Counted from the stretch's first letter, positions 38,676 through 49,257 are shown. The stretch is 64,000 nucleotides of DNA from Moraxellaceae bacterium (GCA_030680295.1 JAUXVU010000023.1:930001-994000), one strand, 5' to 3'. Made by a program: numbers and translations. The notes: generated by a model not told the origin, from the letters alone.

Positions 38676-41181
38676 CAAATAATTGCTTCACCGCTTCTTG
38701 CTGAACAGGGTCTAACTTATCGCCAATTTTTTCGTTCAGGCGCTCTTGTAACTGCTGCTTACCGCGATCCACCTCTTCAGCAACACGAGCCTGAGCCATT
38801 TGCGCAACCAAGCCTTGCATACCTTGGCTATCTAGACCGCATAACGTGGCCAAACTGCCTTTTAAACTGCCATTACAACGTACTGGAATAGGGTATTCGG
38901 CCATCTTGGCATAACGCTCACCCCAGAATTTACGATCCAGTTTCAATTGGAAACGATAGTCCACAGCTTGAGTTTCGAGGTTATAGGTACCAGAACCACC
39001 CACTTGAATGTCTTTTAAGTCAGCCTTCATAGACTCGTTTTTCACGATGCCTTGGTTAAGGCTGACCTCACCCAACAAACTAACGATCTCAGTATCGCGA
39101 ATTTTTCGACCTTGAATACTGGCGGCATCACGGCCAGTAAGTGCTGGTAACAACGCTTGGTACTGGCCTAAAGCATTCAGCAATGCGTCACCAATATTAA
39201 TGCCTTTGATCAGGCCTTCATTTAAACGCAAGGTATTAGGTCCCTGAGCAGTTTTAACCCACTCATCAACGCTATTGCCGCTCACTTTCACGCTACCGTT
39301 AAAGTTCATACGGCCAGTAAAAACATCTTGCTCCAAACTACGTTTAGCAATTGGTCCCAGATCAATGTCTTTTAATACCGGGCTTAGGCTGATTTGTGGT
39401 TTAGCAGCACGTACATCAATTGTCATCGGCAAACTGAAACTACCGCCTTCAATATTGCCTCGCAGTTCACTTACCGTGACCAAACCACTGCGCGCCGTAG
39501 CCGCTAAACGCAGCTGACGAACAGGGTAGGTAATAACCTCAAGACTGCCAGCCGTCAGGCCAATATCAAGGTTTTGCTCACGCAATAAAGCCACAGGCAA
39601 CAGGCCTTCAGCCTGCTCTTGTGCCGACTTCGCAGCGGCAGACTTAGACTTAGCTGCCGGCTCTTCCGGTGGCAAATAATGATCGACATTAATGGCATCT
39701 AAATTAAGCCGCGCATATAGACGACTATTGGGTAACTCACGCACACCTGCCTCACCAGTAATGGTGCTGCCGTCTAATTTAAGCGTCAGGTTACGCGCTA
39801 AGTACTCACGCTCATTGCCGGCCAAGTCTGCACGCAGGCTAACTTGTTTTAATACATTAGGATTTGCCGTCACTGGCACATCCATGCCGGCAATTTTCAT
39901 CAGCTCGCGTGGATTAAAGCTGTTGGTTGCCAATTTGCCTGTGATGCGCATGCCATCGGTCACCTCACCTTTACCCGAAGCCAGTGCTGGCAGGCTGACA
40001 TTGACACCACCATCAAGCTGCACATTAGCTGCTTTGGCCTGCAGTTTACTGAGTTGGATTTCACCCGACTTCCAGTTGGCCGCTAAATCAGCCGTCACTT
40101 TGGCTGGTAAGGTGCCTTTCATTGCCGCATCCGCAAGCACTGCGTCAACAATGATATTGCTTAAGTTTGCTTGGTTATTTTTTAGATTAACCGCGACATC
40201 TGTAGACAGCTTTGCAGTTATCGGTGCTGGGCGACCTTTATCCTGATAGCTGGCATCAATATTGAGTTGGCTTACATTCACCAGCTCTTTGCCAAGGTCT
40301 GCTGTTAACGCAGTTTGCAGCTTAATTTCTGCAGGTTTGACCAAATTCGGATCGGCATACGTAACCAATGCCACTAAGTCTGCGACTTGATAGACATTGT
40401 TGCTTATATCGGCATCAATTTGTGTCACGGTTGCTGACACTGTGGTCGGTGCAGGCACACCTGAGCCCGATAGATCTACCGTCAATTTCACATCGTTTAG
40501 CTGATGCTGCTGTGCATCTAAATTGACTTTGGCGATGGTGTCTAAGCTAATACCGGCAATGATGGTATCTTTGTTGGCATCGGTTTGTTCGAAGTCAAAA
40601 CCAAGACTCAATGGAAACGCTTTTTCTAAATCAATATTGCTAGCGCGCAGACGGACATTGCTTAACTCACGCGTTACTTTAGCGACATCATCAATCAAGA
40701 TCAGCTGTGTATTTTTAATATCGATCACTTCAACCGCTAACTTAACGGGACCACTGTCCTCTTCGCTGTCTTCACTCTTTAGCTTTTCTAGTAAACGATC
40801 CCAGTTAGTTTTGCCATCCGCTAGCTGTACAAAACGAATACGGGCGCCATCCAGCAAAACTTCATCGATATTGACCTGACCCGCCAGCAGCGGCATCAAC
40901 TCAACTGAAACAGCTGCTGAATCAACCGCTAACAGCGGCTCGGCCTGAGCCGGATCAGAAAACGTTGTTTCGCCTAAACGGATACCGACGCTGGGGTAAA
41001 GCTGCCAAGCCAAATTGCCGGTCAACACCAGATCCATATCCGTCTTGTCTTTGACTGCTGCCGTTAATTCATCTTTGTAATCATTAGGGTCAAGAACAAA
41101 AACAACATAGGCGGCCAAGGCCGACACTGACAGCAGCAAGGCTGCAAAAATTCCCCCAACCCAAAGTACGATTTTTTTCAT
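38659..41181 (-). CDS. asmA: AsmA-family protein
   Basis: An 840-residue protein with an N-terminal membrane anchor (about residues 5-28) and a long, mostly beta-structured periplasmic body. Conserved AsmA blocks include LNLKLDRKF-type C-terminal features (VDYRFQLKLDRKFWGERYAK; YPIPVRCNGSLKGSLA). AsmA-like proteins resemble VPS13/TamB bridge proteins and are linked to phospholipid transport or outer-membrane assembly. It sits between the PanZ-like gene and mutY, with overlaps at both ends. Within the order this asmA-mutY-yggX series is conserved. Confidence 0.92.
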   Translation of the reverse strand: MKKIVLWVGGIFAALLLSVSALAAYVVFVLDPNDYKDELTAAVKDKTDMDLVLTGNLAWQLYPSVGIRLGETTFSDPAQAEPLLAVDSAAVSVELMPLLAGQVNIDEVLLDGARIRFVQLADGKTNWDRLLEKLKSEDSEEDSGPVKLAVEVIDIKNTQLILIDDVAKVTRELSNVRLRASNIDLEKAFPLSLGFDFEQTDANKDTIIAGISLDTIAKVNLDAQQHQLNDVKLTVDLSGSGVPAPTTVSATVTQIDADISNNVYQVADLVALVTYADPNLVKPAEIKLQTALTADLGKELVNVSQLNIDASYQDKGRPAPITAKLSTDVAVNLKNNQANLSNIIVDAVLADAAMKGTLPAKVTADLAANWKSGEIQLSKLQAKAANVQLDGGVNVSLPALASGKGEVTDGMRITGKLATNSFNPRELMKIAGMDVPVTANPNVLKQVSLRADLAGNEREYLARNLTLKLDGSTITGEAGVRELPNSRLYARLNLDAINVDHYLPPEEPAAKSKSAAAKSAQEQAEGLLPVALLREQNLDIGLTAGSLEVITYPVRQLRLAATARSGLVTVSELRGNIEGGSFSLPMTIDVRAAKPQISLSPVLKDIDLGPIAKRSLEQDVFTGRMNFNGSVKVSGNSVDEWVKTAQGPNTLRLNEGLIKGINIGDALLNALGQYQALLPALTGRDAASIQGRKIRDTEIVSLLGEVSLNQGIVKNESMKADLKDIQVGGSGTYNLETQAVDYRFQLKLDRKFWGERYAKMAEYPIPVRCNGSLKGSLATLCGLDSQGMQGLVAQMAQARVAEEVDRGKQQLQERLNEKIGDKLDPVQQEAVKQLFDVFKR

Positions 41182-41513
41182 GAGCTTACTTCCGCTTGGT
41201 CGATTGCTTGATAGTTGTCTGCACTCAATACGCGACGTCCGGCCGAGCGCTCCAATGACTGAACATTTTGCACAAACTGCGCCAACACACCACGGCCACG
41301 ATTGGCCTGATGCACGGCCATCTGTGTGAGTGAGCGCTGATCATGTTCTCCAATAGCCCATAACGCACAAATCGGCTTATCGTTGAACCAGCCAATATAG
41401 AGGTCTGCCACAGGTGCAGGCGGCTTGGGCGAAAACGAAGGCTGTAAATGACTTAATCGTGCTGCCAAGTCATCAGGCAAAGGCAGCGTCTGTATTTTGC
41501 TTATTAATGGCAT
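41178..41513 (-). CDS. Small GNAT-like protein, PanZ/PanM-like
   Basis: The 111-residue product looks like a shortened acetyltransferase domain: strand [19 protein letters not shown], strand [22 protein letters not shown] with the acetyl-CoA pyrophosphate loop (NRGRGV), and a C-terminal Q/D-rich end. PanZ (PanM) promotes self-cleavage of PanD and senses acetyl-CoA. A similar gene occurs between asmA and hisB in Pseudomonas (from memory). No panD is nearby. The identification rests on overall pattern and place. Confidence 0.6.
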   Translation of the reverse strand: MPLISKIQTLPLPDDLAARLSHLQPSFSPKPPAPVADLYIGWFNDKPICALWAIGEHDQRSLTQMAVHQANRGRGVLAQFVQNVQSLERSAGRRVLSADNYQAIDQAEVSS

Positions 41514-41599
41514 TTTGCGCTCTACACCGAATTCAATGCATGCAGTGTAGCCTAGTGACAGCTATAATCGCGAGATCACGAATAGCGAAAGAGGCGAGC

Positions 41600-42193
41600 A
41601 TGAGCACGCGCCAAGCGGAAGTTATACGCAATACACGCGAAACACAGATTCGCGCCGTCATCAATTTAGATGGCAGCGGGCATGGCGACTTGCAAACCGG
41701 CATGCCGTTTCTTGACCACATGTTGGATCAAGTTGTGCGTCACGGTCTGATCGATATCACCTTAATCAATAAAGGTGATCACCACATTGATGACCACCAC
41801 AGTGCTGAAGACTGTGGCATTACTTTAGGCCAAGCCTTTGCTAAAGCCATTGGCGACAAAACCGGTGTACGTCGTTATGGCTATGCTTATGTGCCACTCG
41901 ACGAAGCCTTGTCACGTGTTGTGATTGACCTGTCTGGCCGACCCGGGCTGGAAATGCACTGCGAATTCACTCGCAGCCATATTGGTCAGTTTGACGTGGA
42001 CTTGTTCTTCGAATTTTTCCAAGGCTTTGTCAATCACGCCAATGTCACGCTGCACTTAGATAATTTGCGCGGTCGTAATTCGCACCACCAAGCCGAGACC
42101 TTATTTAAGGCCTTCGGTCGTGCCTTGCGCATGGCTGTTGAGGTTGACCCACGTATGCAGGGTCAAATGCCATCTACTAAGGGCAGCTTATAA
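41600..42193 (+). CDS. hisB: Imidazoleglycerol-phosphate dehydratase
   Basis: A 197-residue single-function HisB (no N-terminal phosphatase domain as in enterics). The ATG at 41600 follows GAGGCGAGC; a long upstream extension of the frame is ignored because it lacks homology and overlaps the divergent gene. Manganese-ligand motifs are [27 protein letters not shown] and [20 protein letters not shown]-like regions, with [18 protein letters not shown] near the end. It makes imidazole-acetol phosphate in histidine synthesis. Confidence 0.97.
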   Translation: MSTRQAEVIRNTRETQIRAVINLDGSGHGDLQTGMPFLDHMLDQVVRHGLIDITLINKGDHHIDDHHSAEDCGITLGQAFAKAIGDKTGVRRYGYAYVPLDEALSRVVIDLSGRPGLEMHCEFTRSHIGQFDVDLFFEFFQGFVNHANVTLHLDNLRGRNSHHQAETLFKAFGRALRMAVEVDPRMQGQMPSTKGSL

Positions 42194-42197
42194 CGCC

Positions 42198-42830
42198 ATG
42201 ACACGTGTTGCGGTTCTAGATTACGGCATGGGCAACCTGCACTCGGTGGCCAAGGCCTTAGAGAAAGTGGGCGCCAGCAAAGTGATTGTCACCGATAAAG
42301 TCAGCGAAATTCGCGCGGCTGATCGGCTGGTGCTGCCAGGCCAAGGTGCCATGCGTGATTGCATGGCCGAAATGCATCATCACGGCATTGATGATGTCGT
42401 ACGCGAGCTAATTAATGACAAGCCACTGCTAGGCATTTGTGTTGGCATGCAGGCCTTACTGAGCCACTCCGATGAAAACGGTGGTGTCGACGGTTTAGAT
42501 CTGTATGCCGGCCAAGTCAAATTTTTTAATGACTTGGAACAAGTCCGCCAACAGCACCTGAAAGTGCCGCATATGGGCTGGAATACCGTTGCCCAGCAGC
42601 AGTCTCACCCCCTGTGGCAAGGCATCAACGATCAAGCACGCTTTTATTTTGTGCACAGCTACTACTGTGTGCTGGATGACCCTGCATTAAGTGCCGGAGA
42701 AACCGACTACGGCCTACGCTTTTCCTGCGCACTGGCAAAAGACAATGTCTTTGCCGTCCAGTTTCACCCAGAAAAAAGCGCCAAAGATGGCCTGCAGTTA
42801 CTGCAAAACTTCCTGCACTGGCAACCCTAA
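42198..42830 (+). CDS. hisH: Imidazole glycerol phosphate synthase, glutaminase subunit
   Basis: A 210-residue class-I glutamine amidotransferase. The nucleophile is C81 in [11 protein letters not shown], and the His/Glu partners lie in VQFHPEKS near residue 195. It supplies ammonia to HisF, encoded at 45291. It starts four bases after hisB; an upstream in-frame extension inside hisB is not used. Confidence 0.97.
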   Translation: MTRVAVLDYGMGNLHSVAKALEKVGASKVIVTDKVSEIRAADRLVLPGQGAMRDCMAEMHHHGIDDVVRELINDKPLLGICVGMQALLSHSDENGGVDGLDLYAGQVKFFNDLEQVRQQHLKVPHMGWNTVAQQQSHPLWQGINDQARFYFVHSYYCVLDDPALSAGETDYGLRFSCALAKDNVFAVQFHPEKSAKDGLQLLQNFLHWQP

Positions 42831-42868
42831 TTAATGCGCGGGCAGTTTTATGCCCCACGGAGTGACTC

Positions 42869-43597
42869 ATGCTGATTATTCCTGCTATCGACCTAAAAGA
42901 TGGCGCCTGCGTTCGCCTGAAACAAGGCCGCATGGAAGACGACACGGTATTTTCTGACGACCCGATTGGGGTTGCCGCACAATGGGTAGAACAAGGTGCT
43001 AGACGTCTGCATTTGGTCGACCTTAATGGTGCGTTTGCCGGCACACCCATCAATGGCGAAATTGTCCGTGCTATCGCTTCGCGCTGGCCAGATCTGCCCA
43101 TCCAAATTGGTGGCGGCATTCGTTCACTCGAGACCATTGAGGCCTATGTGAAGTCAGGCGTCTCATGGGTCATCTTGGGCACTAAAGCCGTCAAAGAACC
43201 AAGCTTTGTGCGTGAAGCCTGCAAGGCATTTCCGGGCAAAGTCATTGTCGGCATTGATGCCAAAGACGGCTGGGTAGCAACCGATGGCTGGGCCGAAGTA
43301 TCGTCCATTCAAGCGGTCGACTTGGCCAAACAATTTAAGGCCGATGGCATTAGCGCCATTGTTTATACCGACATCGCCCGTGATGGCATGATGCAAGGTG
43401 TCAATGTCGAAGCCACGGCAAAATTAGCGCGCGATTCTGGCCTGCCGATTATTGCCTCGGGCGGTGTCACCAATCTCGATGACATCCATCGTTTAATTGC
43501 CGCCAAGCATGACGGTATTGTGGGTGCTATTACCGGTCGTGCTATTTATGAAGGCACATTGGATTTAGGCCAGGCGCAGGCCTTAGCTGACGTCTAA
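42869..43597 (+). CDS. hisA: Phosphoribosylformimino-5-aminoimidazole carboxamide ribotide isomerase
   Basis: A 242-residue TIM-barrel isomerase. The catalytic Asp near residue 8 ([13 protein letters not shown]) and the second-half Asp ([15 protein letters not shown]) are present, and two phosphate loops (GGGIRS, ASGGVTN) are seen. It acts just before HisF/HisH in histidine synthesis. GGAG lies six bases before the start. The YkgJ-like gene follows after five bases. Confidence 0.97.
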   Translation: MLIIPAIDLKDGACVRLKQGRMEDDTVFSDDPIGVAAQWVEQGARRLHLVDLNGAFAGTPINGEIVRAIASRWPDLPIQIGGGIRSLETIEAYVKSGVSWVILGTKAVKEPSFVREACKAFPGKVIVGIDAKDGWVATDGWAEVSSIQAVDLAKQFKADGISAIVYTDIARDGMMQGVNVEATAKLARDSGLPIIASGGVTNLDDIHRLIAAKHDGIVGAITGRAIYEGTLDLGQAQALADV

Positions 43598-43602
43598 AAA
43601 GT

Positions 43603-44004
43603 ATGAAGCGCATCACCACCTATGCTGCTGACGTGGAACGCTTAGAAACTTGGGTAAAGTATCGTCAAGGATTATGCAGTGATTGCATTGGCAGTTGCTG
43701 CACAATGCCAGTAGAGGTGCAGTTATCGGACTTAATTCGCTTAGGGTTAGCTGATGAGTTCGAGCGCGAAGAACCACTAAAAAATATTGCTAAACGACTT
43801 CAAAAAGAAAAAGTCATAAACCACTTTAATCATAAAACAGAGCGCTTTACCTTAAGTCGACGCAGCAACAACGACTGTATTTACTTACATGCTCAAACAC
43901 GCCGCTGTACGGTATATGCACAACGTCCTGACACCTGCCGCGAACACCCACATATCGGGCCAAGACCCGGCTATTGTGCCTATGCCGCTAAACCAGCGGC
44001 ATAA
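43603..44004 (+). CDS. YkgJ-family cysteine-cluster (zinc/iron chelatase-like) protein
   Basis: A 133-residue protein with the YkgJ pattern of clustered cysteines. LCSDCIGSCC occupies residues about 24-33, and NNDCIYLHAQTRRCTVYAQRPDTCR near 88-113 is the second set. Such proteins are predicted to bind Zn or Fe-S; no reaction is known. It begins five bases after hisA, though hisF is not next as usual. It overlaps the convergent flavoprotein gene by 25 bases. Confidence 0.82.
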   Translation: MKRITTYAADVERLETWVKYRQGLCSDCIGSCCTMPVEVQLSDLIRLGLADEFEREEPLKNIAKRLQKEKVINHFNHKTERFTLSRRSNNDCIYLHAQTRRCTVYAQRPDTCREHPHIGPRPGYCAYAAKPAA

Positions 44005-45176
44005 CCTGACGACCACGCCCATTGAAAGTTGTACCCGCCCAACCAGCCCGTTACATCCACCACTTCACCAATAAAAAATAGTCCCGGCTGCAGGCGGCTC
44101 TCCATTGTGCGCGATGACAGCTCATTGGTATCAACACCACCTAGTGTGACCTCTGCAGTGCGATACCCCTCTGTACCTGAAGGCTTGAGAGTCCAGGCAT
44201 GAATATTTGCTGCTAAGGCATCAAGCTGGTTGTCCGGAATATCTGCTAGGGGTTTTTCGCTAAGCTGTGGCCATAACAAGGCTTGTAGCTCTAACACTAA
44301 GGCTTTCGCCAAATAATCTGCTAACACCGTGCGTAATAATGAGCGCGGATGCTGGCGTTTTAAGTCACGCAACAACGTTGGCAACTCATGTTCCGGCAAT
44401 AAGTCGATGGTGACGCTGTCACCCAGCTGCCAATAATTGGATGCCTGTAGCACGGCTGGGCCACTTAAACCCCGGTGTGTAAACAATAGGTTTTCACTAA
44501 ATGTGGCATCACCAGCACACACTTGTGATGCCACCGCCAGACCTGAAAGCCTCTCCGTTACCGGCTTGATATGGTCACTGAAGGTAAATGGCACCAGACC
44601 TGCGCGGGTCGACAACACTGAGTGGCCAAATTGCTTGGCTAAGTCATAACCATAACCACTGGCACCCAGCGTAGGAATGGATAACCCCCCCGTAGCAACC
44701 ACTAATGAGGCACATTGCAGTCGCTCTTTTTCAGTCACCACCACAAAACCTGACTCGTTTGCACTGACTGACTGTGCCGGACTGTGTGTACGAATCTGCA
44801 CCCCAACTTGTTCACACTCTTCCACCAACATGGCCAAAATCGCCTTTGCTGAGTCATTACAAAACAACTGGCCATGAAGACGTTCGTGGTAGGGGATGCG
44901 ATGCTTTTCCACCAAGGCAATAAAATCCCACTGGGTATAACGACTCAGTGCAGAGATACAAAAATGGGGGTTGGCCGATAGAAAATTTTCCGGCTCTACC
45001 GACAGGTTGGTGAAGTTGCAGCGACCACCGCCCGACATCAAAATCTTTTTACCAATTTTGTTGCTGCTATCGAGCACCAGCACCTTACGCCCACGCTGGC
45101 CTGCGGTTAAGGCACACATCAGGCCGGAAGCGCCGCCACCGATAATAATCACATCATACAAAGACGCTTTGGCCAC
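43980..45176 (-). CDS. HI0933/YhiN-family NAD(P)/FAD-dependent oxidoreductase
   Basis: About 398 residues. It has the FAD-binding beta-alpha-beta motif YDVIIIGGGASGLMCALTAG at the N-terminus. The family motif KKILMSGGGRCNFTNL follows, then VVATGGLSIPTLGASGYGY and the C-terminal FIGEVVDVTGWLGGYNFQWA. The substrate is unknown for the family. The frame is open to 45278, but a TATAAT on the minus strand at 45215-45210 and the family length suggest a start at GTG 45176 or TTG 45188. hisF is divergent. Confidence 0.88.
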   Translation of the reverse strand: MAKASLYDVIIIGGGASGLMCALTAGQRGRKVLVLDSSNKIGKKILMSGGGRCNFTNLSVEPENFLSANPHFCISALSRYTQWDFIALVEKHRIPYHERLHGQLFCNDSAKAILAMLVEECEQVGVQIRTHSPAQSVSANESGFVVVTEKERLQCASLVVATGGLSIPTLGASGYGYDLAKQFGHSVLSTRAGLVPFTFSDHIKPVTERLSGLAVASQVCAGDATFSENLLFTHRGLSGPAVLQASNYWQLGDSVTIDLLPEHELPTLLRDLKRQHPRSLLRTVLADYLAKALVLELQALLWPQLSEKPLADIPDNQLDALAANIHAWTLKPSGTEGYRTAEVTLGGVDTNELSSRTMESRLQPGLFFIGEVVDVTGWLGGYNFQWAWSSGYAAGLAA

Positions 45177-45209
45177 TACTTTACTCAACGCAGAAAAATA
45201 AGTGTGCGC

Positions 45210-45215
45210 ATTATA
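45210..45215 (-). promoter_or_regulatory. Candidate -10 box of the YhiN-like gene
   Basis: A perfect TATAAT on the minus strand, 34 bases before the preferred GTG start. No good -35 is seen at 16-18 bases. It helps set the start of this gene downstream of 45200. Confidence 0.35.
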
Positions 45216-45290
45216 CGCTGACACAGCACTGGCACGGTAAAGCAGCAGCCATGCTAAAATTAGCGATTGCTCAATCACGGTGTTGCTTAC

Positions 45291-46067
45291 ATGAGTCTGG
45301 CCAAACGCATTATTCCCTGCCTTGATGTCGATCAGGGTCGTGTTGTTAAAGGTGTTAAGTTTTTAGACATTCGTGATGCTGGCGATCCAGTTGAAGTCGC
45401 TAGACGTTATGACGAGCAGGGTGCTGACGAAATCACCTTTCTTGACATCACCGCCAGCGTGGAAGGTCGTGACACTATGGTGCGCACGGTAGAACGCATG
45501 GCCTCACAAGTATTTGTACCGTTAACCGTTGGTGGTGGTATTCGTGAAGTCGCCGACATTCGTCGTTTGCTAAATGCTGGTGCCGATAAGGTCAGTATTA
45601 ATTCTGCGGCGGTAAAACGCCCTGAATTTGTCGCCGAGGCCTCATCGCGCTTTGGCTCCCAATGTATCGTCGCCGCCATTGATGCCAAGCGTGTGTCGAG
45701 TGCAAACGAAGCCGGACGGTGGGAGATTTTCACCCACGGAGGGCGCAATCGTACGGGTATTGATGCGGTAGCTTGGGCCGTGCGCATGGCCGAATATGGT
45801 GCGGGTGAAATCTTGCTGACCAGTATGGATGCTGACGGCACCAAAGCCGGTTATGACTTGGCCTTGGTAAGAGCCATTACCGATGCGGTGAATGTGCCAG
45901 TGATTGCTTCTGGCGGGGTAGGTAACTTGCAGCACTTGGCTGACGGCATTATCGAAGGCGGCGCAGATGCTGTGTTAGCCGCCAGCATTTTTCACTTTGG
46001 CCAGCACACCATCCCCGAAGCCAAGCAATACTTGGCCGATCGGGGTATCACCATGCGCCTGGTGTAA
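45291..46067 (+). CDS. hisF: Imidazole glycerol phosphate synthase, cyclase subunit
   Basis: A 258-residue TIM barrel that partners HisH. Catalytic Asp near residue 11 lies in [18 protein letters not shown], and the second near 133 is in the [13 protein letters not shown] region. Phosphate-loop motifs are GGGIRE and ASGGVGN. It starts at the ATG at 45291. It is separated from hisA by the YkgJ-like gene and the opposing flavoprotein gene, so it needs its own promoter. The envC stop follows four bases later. Confidence 0.97.
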   Translation: MSLAKRIIPCLDVDQGRVVKGVKFLDIRDAGDPVEVARRYDEQGADEITFLDITASVEGRDTMVRTVERMASQVFVPLTVGGGIREVADIRRLLNAGADKVSINSAAVKRPEFVAEASSRFGSQCIVAAIDAKRVSSANEAGRWEIFTHGGRNRTGIDAVAWAVRMAEYGAGEILLTSMDADGTKAGYDLALVRAITDAVNVPVIASGGVGNLQHLADGIIEGGADAVLAASIFHFGQHTIPEAKQYLADRGITMRLV

Positions 46068-46070
46068 CGT

Positions 46071-47339
46071 TTAGTAGTTACACCAGTTGCCAGGCTGACT
46101 TGGACGACCACGCACACGGGTTTCAAAATACAGCCCCGCCTCACCACTGGCATCACCGACCAATGCGATATTACCACCAGCGGAAACCTGATCATTCACT
46201 TTGACTTGAATGCTTCGGTTGTAGCCGTACAACGACATAAAACCATTGCCATGATCGATGATGACTAAGTTGCCATAACCACGCAGATAGTCGGCATACA
46301 TCACTTTACCGGCCTTAACGGCTTTGACCTGTGTGCCGGGACGGGCATCAATCACTAAGCCATTCCAGCGCAGGCCACCACCGCGATCAGCACCAAACTG
46401 CGCGCGAATATTGCCTGATACAGGTAGTGGGCAGGCGCCACGGTAGGCCACAGAATAATCTGGCGCCTGACCCCAACTTGGTTCTGCTGGCTTCTCAGGC
46501 GGCGGCTTTGGTGCCTCACGACCTGCAGCGGCAGCCTCTTTGGCACGACGCTCTGCTTCACGACGTACTCGCTCACGCTCAAGGCGCTCTTGCTCACGAG
46601 CCTGACGCTCCAAACGCTGCATTAATGACTGCAAGTTTGCCTGGTTGCGACGAAGTTCACGTACTGTTTTATCTTGTGTGCGAATTTCACTATTCAGTAC
46701 AGCTAAAGCCTTCGCACGCTTAGCCTGGGCCTCTTTAAGCTGATCTTCTTCACCCGCTAAACGCTGTGTTAACTCTTCTAATGTTTTTGTTTGGACCGCT
46801 TCTTCCTGCTCCAATGCAGCCAGCACAGCCAAGCTTGAGTCTAGCTCGGTAATACGCTCACTACGGGCTTTATGGATGTAGCTGTAATAACGAAGTTGGC
46901 GCGAAAGCAATGCAGGATTTTCTTGATTTAGTAGCAGCTTAAAGTAGTCATTCTTACCCGCACGATAAGACTGCTTAATATCAGCCTTTAACTGCTTTAA
47001 TTGCTCTTCACGTGCTGAACGCAGTTTCGTTTGCTCTGATTTTAATTGTGCTATGCGCTCACGACTTTTTCGCATGTCTTCACGTGTAGCAGCCAATGAG
47101 CGATTAATTTGTTGGATTTGTCGCTCAGCTTCGTTCAACGTTCTTTGTTGCTTTGTGCGCTCGCGCTGACTTAATGTTAGTTTTTGTTGTGCGCTGCGCA
47201 ACTCGCGGCCCAAAGAATCTAAGTCGGATTTCGTCGACTGCGCTTGCTGACGCAATTGATTACTACTATTGGCCCACGCCAACATCGGCGCTGTAGACAT
47301 CACGCAAAAGCACAACACAACCGCTAACACATACCGCAT
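46071..47339 (-). CDS. envC: EnvC-like murein hydrolase activator
   Basis: A 422-residue periplasmic protein with signal peptide (residues 1-23), a long coiled coil (about 25-265, rich in Gln/Arg/Glu), a Pro-rich hinge (PKPPPEKPAEP) and a LytM/M23 domain. The zinc ligands of active M23 peptidases are altered (WNGLVID in place of the HxxxD motif), as in EnvC, which activates AmiA/AmiB at the septum rather than cutting peptidoglycan itself. AGGA precedes the start. It follows gpmI by 15 bases, the order seen in relatives. Confidence 0.9.
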   Translation of the reverse strand: MRYVLAVVLCFCVMSTAPMLAWANSSNQLRQQAQSTKSDLDSLGRELRSAQQKLTLSQRERTKQQRTLNEAERQIQQINRSLAATREDMRKSRERIAQLKSEQTKLRSAREEQLKQLKADIKQSYRAGKNDYFKLLLNQENPALLSRQLRYYSYIHKARSERITELDSSLAVLAALEQEEAVQTKTLEELTQRLAGEEDQLKEAQAKRAKALAVLNSEIRTQDKTVRELRRNQANLQSLMQRLERQAREQERLERERVRREAERRAKEAAAAGREAPKPPPEKPAEPSWGQAPDYSVAYRGACPLPVSGNIRAQFGADRGGGLRWNGLVIDARPGTQVKAVKAGKVMYADYLRGYGNLVIIDHGNGFMSLYGYNRSIQVKVNDQVSAGGNIALVGDASGEAGLYFETRVRGRPSQPGNWCNY

Positions 47340-47354
47340 GCAAAATTCCTATGT

Positions 47355-48899
47355 TCAGGCTGGAACTAACAGGCTCTTACCTGTCATTTCGGCCGGTTGG
47401 GGCAACCCCATTAAATCTAATAAAGTTGGCGCTACATCAGAAAGTACGCCGTGTTCAGCAATACGAACGCTCTGACGCTGTCCTAGGTAGACAAAGGGCA
47501 CCAATTCACAGGTATGCGCTGTATGCGCCTGTCCTGTTTCGTGATCCTGCATTTGCTCAACATTGCCGTGGTCTGCCGTGATAAGCATTTCGCCACCATT
47601 GGCTTTTACTGCTGCCGCTAATCGGCCGATGCACTCATCGAGTGTTTCACAAGCTTTTACTGCTGCATCAAAAACGCCGGTGTGACCTACCATGTCGCCA
47701 TTGGCATAGTTGCAAATCAATGCATCAAAACGGCCCGACTCAATGGCCGCAACCAGTTTATCCGTCACTTCTTTAGCGCTCATTTCAGGCTGCATGTCAT
47801 AAGTCGCGACATTAGGTGAGGGCACTAAAATACGCTCCTCACCGTCATAAGGCTCTTCGCGGCCACCGCTAAAAAAGAAGGTGACGTGGGCATATTTTTC
47901 CGTCTCAGCAATACGCAACTGTGTTTTGCCTAAGCCCGACAAATACTCACCCAAGGAGTTTGTTAGCGAGTCAGGACGATAGGCCACTGACGCATTGATG
48001 GTGGCAGAGTACTCCGTCAGCATGACAAAAGTAGATAAAGGCAGTGCCGGACCACGATCAAAACCACTCAAGGTTTCATCAACAAATGCCCGCGTAATTT
48101 CACGAGCTCGGTCAGCACGGAAGTTCATAAAAACAACAGCATCACCTGCGCCAATTAATGCAGGCGCTTCTCCTACAGGCACGATTAATGATGCTTTAAC
48201 AAATTCATCAGTGACATTTTCGGCATACGATTCCAATAATGCCTGTTCCGCACTGATACAGGTACGCACTGCCACACCATCAACCAACATACGGTAGGCC
48301 GCTTCGACGCGCTCCCAGCGATTGTCACGATCCATGGCGTAGTAACGACCAATAATACTGGCCACACGACCACAACCTAAGGTTTTGAAATGGGCTTCTA
48401 GCGCCTGCAAGCTGCTTTGTGCTGACTTTGGTGGTGTGTCTCGGCCATCCAAAAACGCATGCACATAAACAGCTTTTGCTCCCCGTTGCACGGTCAAGTC
48501 CACCATGGCACGAATATGGTCTTCGTGTGAATGCACACCACCTGGTGATAACAAGCCTAAAATATGCACGGCCTTGCCAGCACTAACAGCGCCATCAACT
48601 GCTTGCGTTAATACCGGATGCTGGAAAAATTCGCCGTCACGAATCGCTTTGCTGATGCGAGTAAAGTCCTGATACACCACACGACCCGCGCCTAAGTTCA
48701 TATGGCCAACTTCTGAGTTGCCCATTTGCCCATCTGGCAGACCAACATCTTCGCCTGATCCAGAAACTAAGCCATTAGGGTTATTGGCCAGTAATGAATG
48801 CCAGTTCGGCATATGCGCGGCTTTAATGGCATTGGAGTCAGAGGTTTCGCTATGACCAAAACCGTCCAAAATAATTAGAACGTGGGGTTTGCGGGACAC
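47355..48899 (-). CDS. gpmI: 2,3-bisphosphoglycerate-independent phosphoglycerate mutase
   Basis: A 514-residue two-metal (Mn) enzyme of the alkaline phosphatase superfamily. The start is GTG (48899), with GGTGAG upstream. Motifs are [12 protein letters not shown] at the start, the catalytic Ser in [18 protein letters not shown], and metal-binding [12 protein letters not shown] and [11 protein letters not shown]. It interconverts 3- and 2-phosphoglycerate in glycolysis and gluconeogenesis. Confidence 0.97.
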   Translation of the reverse strand: MSRKPHVLIILDGFGHSETSDSNAIKAAHMPNWHSLLANNPNGLVSGSGEDVGLPDGQMGNSEVGHMNLGAGRVVYQDFTRISKAIRDGEFFQHPVLTQAVDGAVSAGKAVHILGLLSPGGVHSHEDHIRAMVDLTVQRGAKAVYVHAFLDGRDTPPKSAQSSLQALEAHFKTLGCGRVASIIGRYYAMDRDNRWERVEAAYRMLVDGVAVRTCISAEQALLESYAENVTDEFVKASLIVPVGEAPALIGAGDAVVFMNFRADRAREITRAFVDETLSGFDRGPALPLSTFVMLTEYSATINASVAYRPDSLTNSLGEYLSGLGKTQLRIAETEKYAHVTFFFSGGREEPYDGEERILVPSPNVATYDMQPEMSAKEVTDKLVAAIESGRFDALICNYANGDMVGHTGVFDAAVKACETLDECIGRLAAAVKANGGEMLITADHGNVEQMQDHETGQAHTAHTCELVPFVYLGQRQSVRIAEHGVLSDVAPTLLDLMGLPQPAEMTGKSLLVPA

Positions 48900-48957
48900 T
48901 ATTGCTCACCAATTCGATTGACGTGGTTTAATTGTAACAGCCCAAGGCTGCCCAGGC

Positions 48958-49257
48958 TTAGTCAGACTTTTTTTCACCCATATTTTTTTGTGCTGTCTGA
49001 TGGTCCTCAATCGACTCAATAAGACCAGAGGCCAGATCACCAATCTCTTTATTGACACGGCGAATAGCGTCATACACAGCACCAACAGAGTCATCATGCT
49101 TTTCAGCAACTTCATCAGACAATAAGCCACGCTCTTTCAGCGCCGACAACGGCATGGCCGCAATCGCTTTATGAATTTGCTCAACCGAATGTGCGCCTTT
49201 ATCAATGGTCTCTTGCAGCAAGTCTTTTAGTGCTTCCACACGAGTTAAAAAAGCCAT
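48958..49257 (-). CDS. Small acidic protein of unknown function
   Basis: A 99-residue, charged, all-helical protein beginning MAFLTRVEALKDLLQETIDKG, with Ala/Glu-rich helices and SIEDHQTAQKNMGEKKSD at the C-terminus. The second ATG (49257) is chosen because GGAAG sits six bases upstream. It has no signal peptide or membrane helix. I do not recognise a domain. It is divergent from the FabR-like regulator, with about 120 bases between, and precedes gpmI on the same strand with a 58-base gap. Confidence 0.72.
   Translation of the reverse strand: MAFLTRVEALKDLLQETIDKGAHSVEQIHKAIAAMPLSALKERGLLSDEVAEKHDDSVGAVYDAIRRVNKEIGDLASGLIESIEDHQTAQKNMGEKKSD

Noticed and set aside
39692-40246. 184-residue plus-strand frame inside asmA
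   Set aside because: Shadow of a well-supported long minus-strand gene, with atypical composition and no start signal.
41414-41599. N-terminal extension of hisB
   Set aside because: It overlaps the divergent PanZ-like gene and has no homology; the start with GAGG at 41600 gives the family length.
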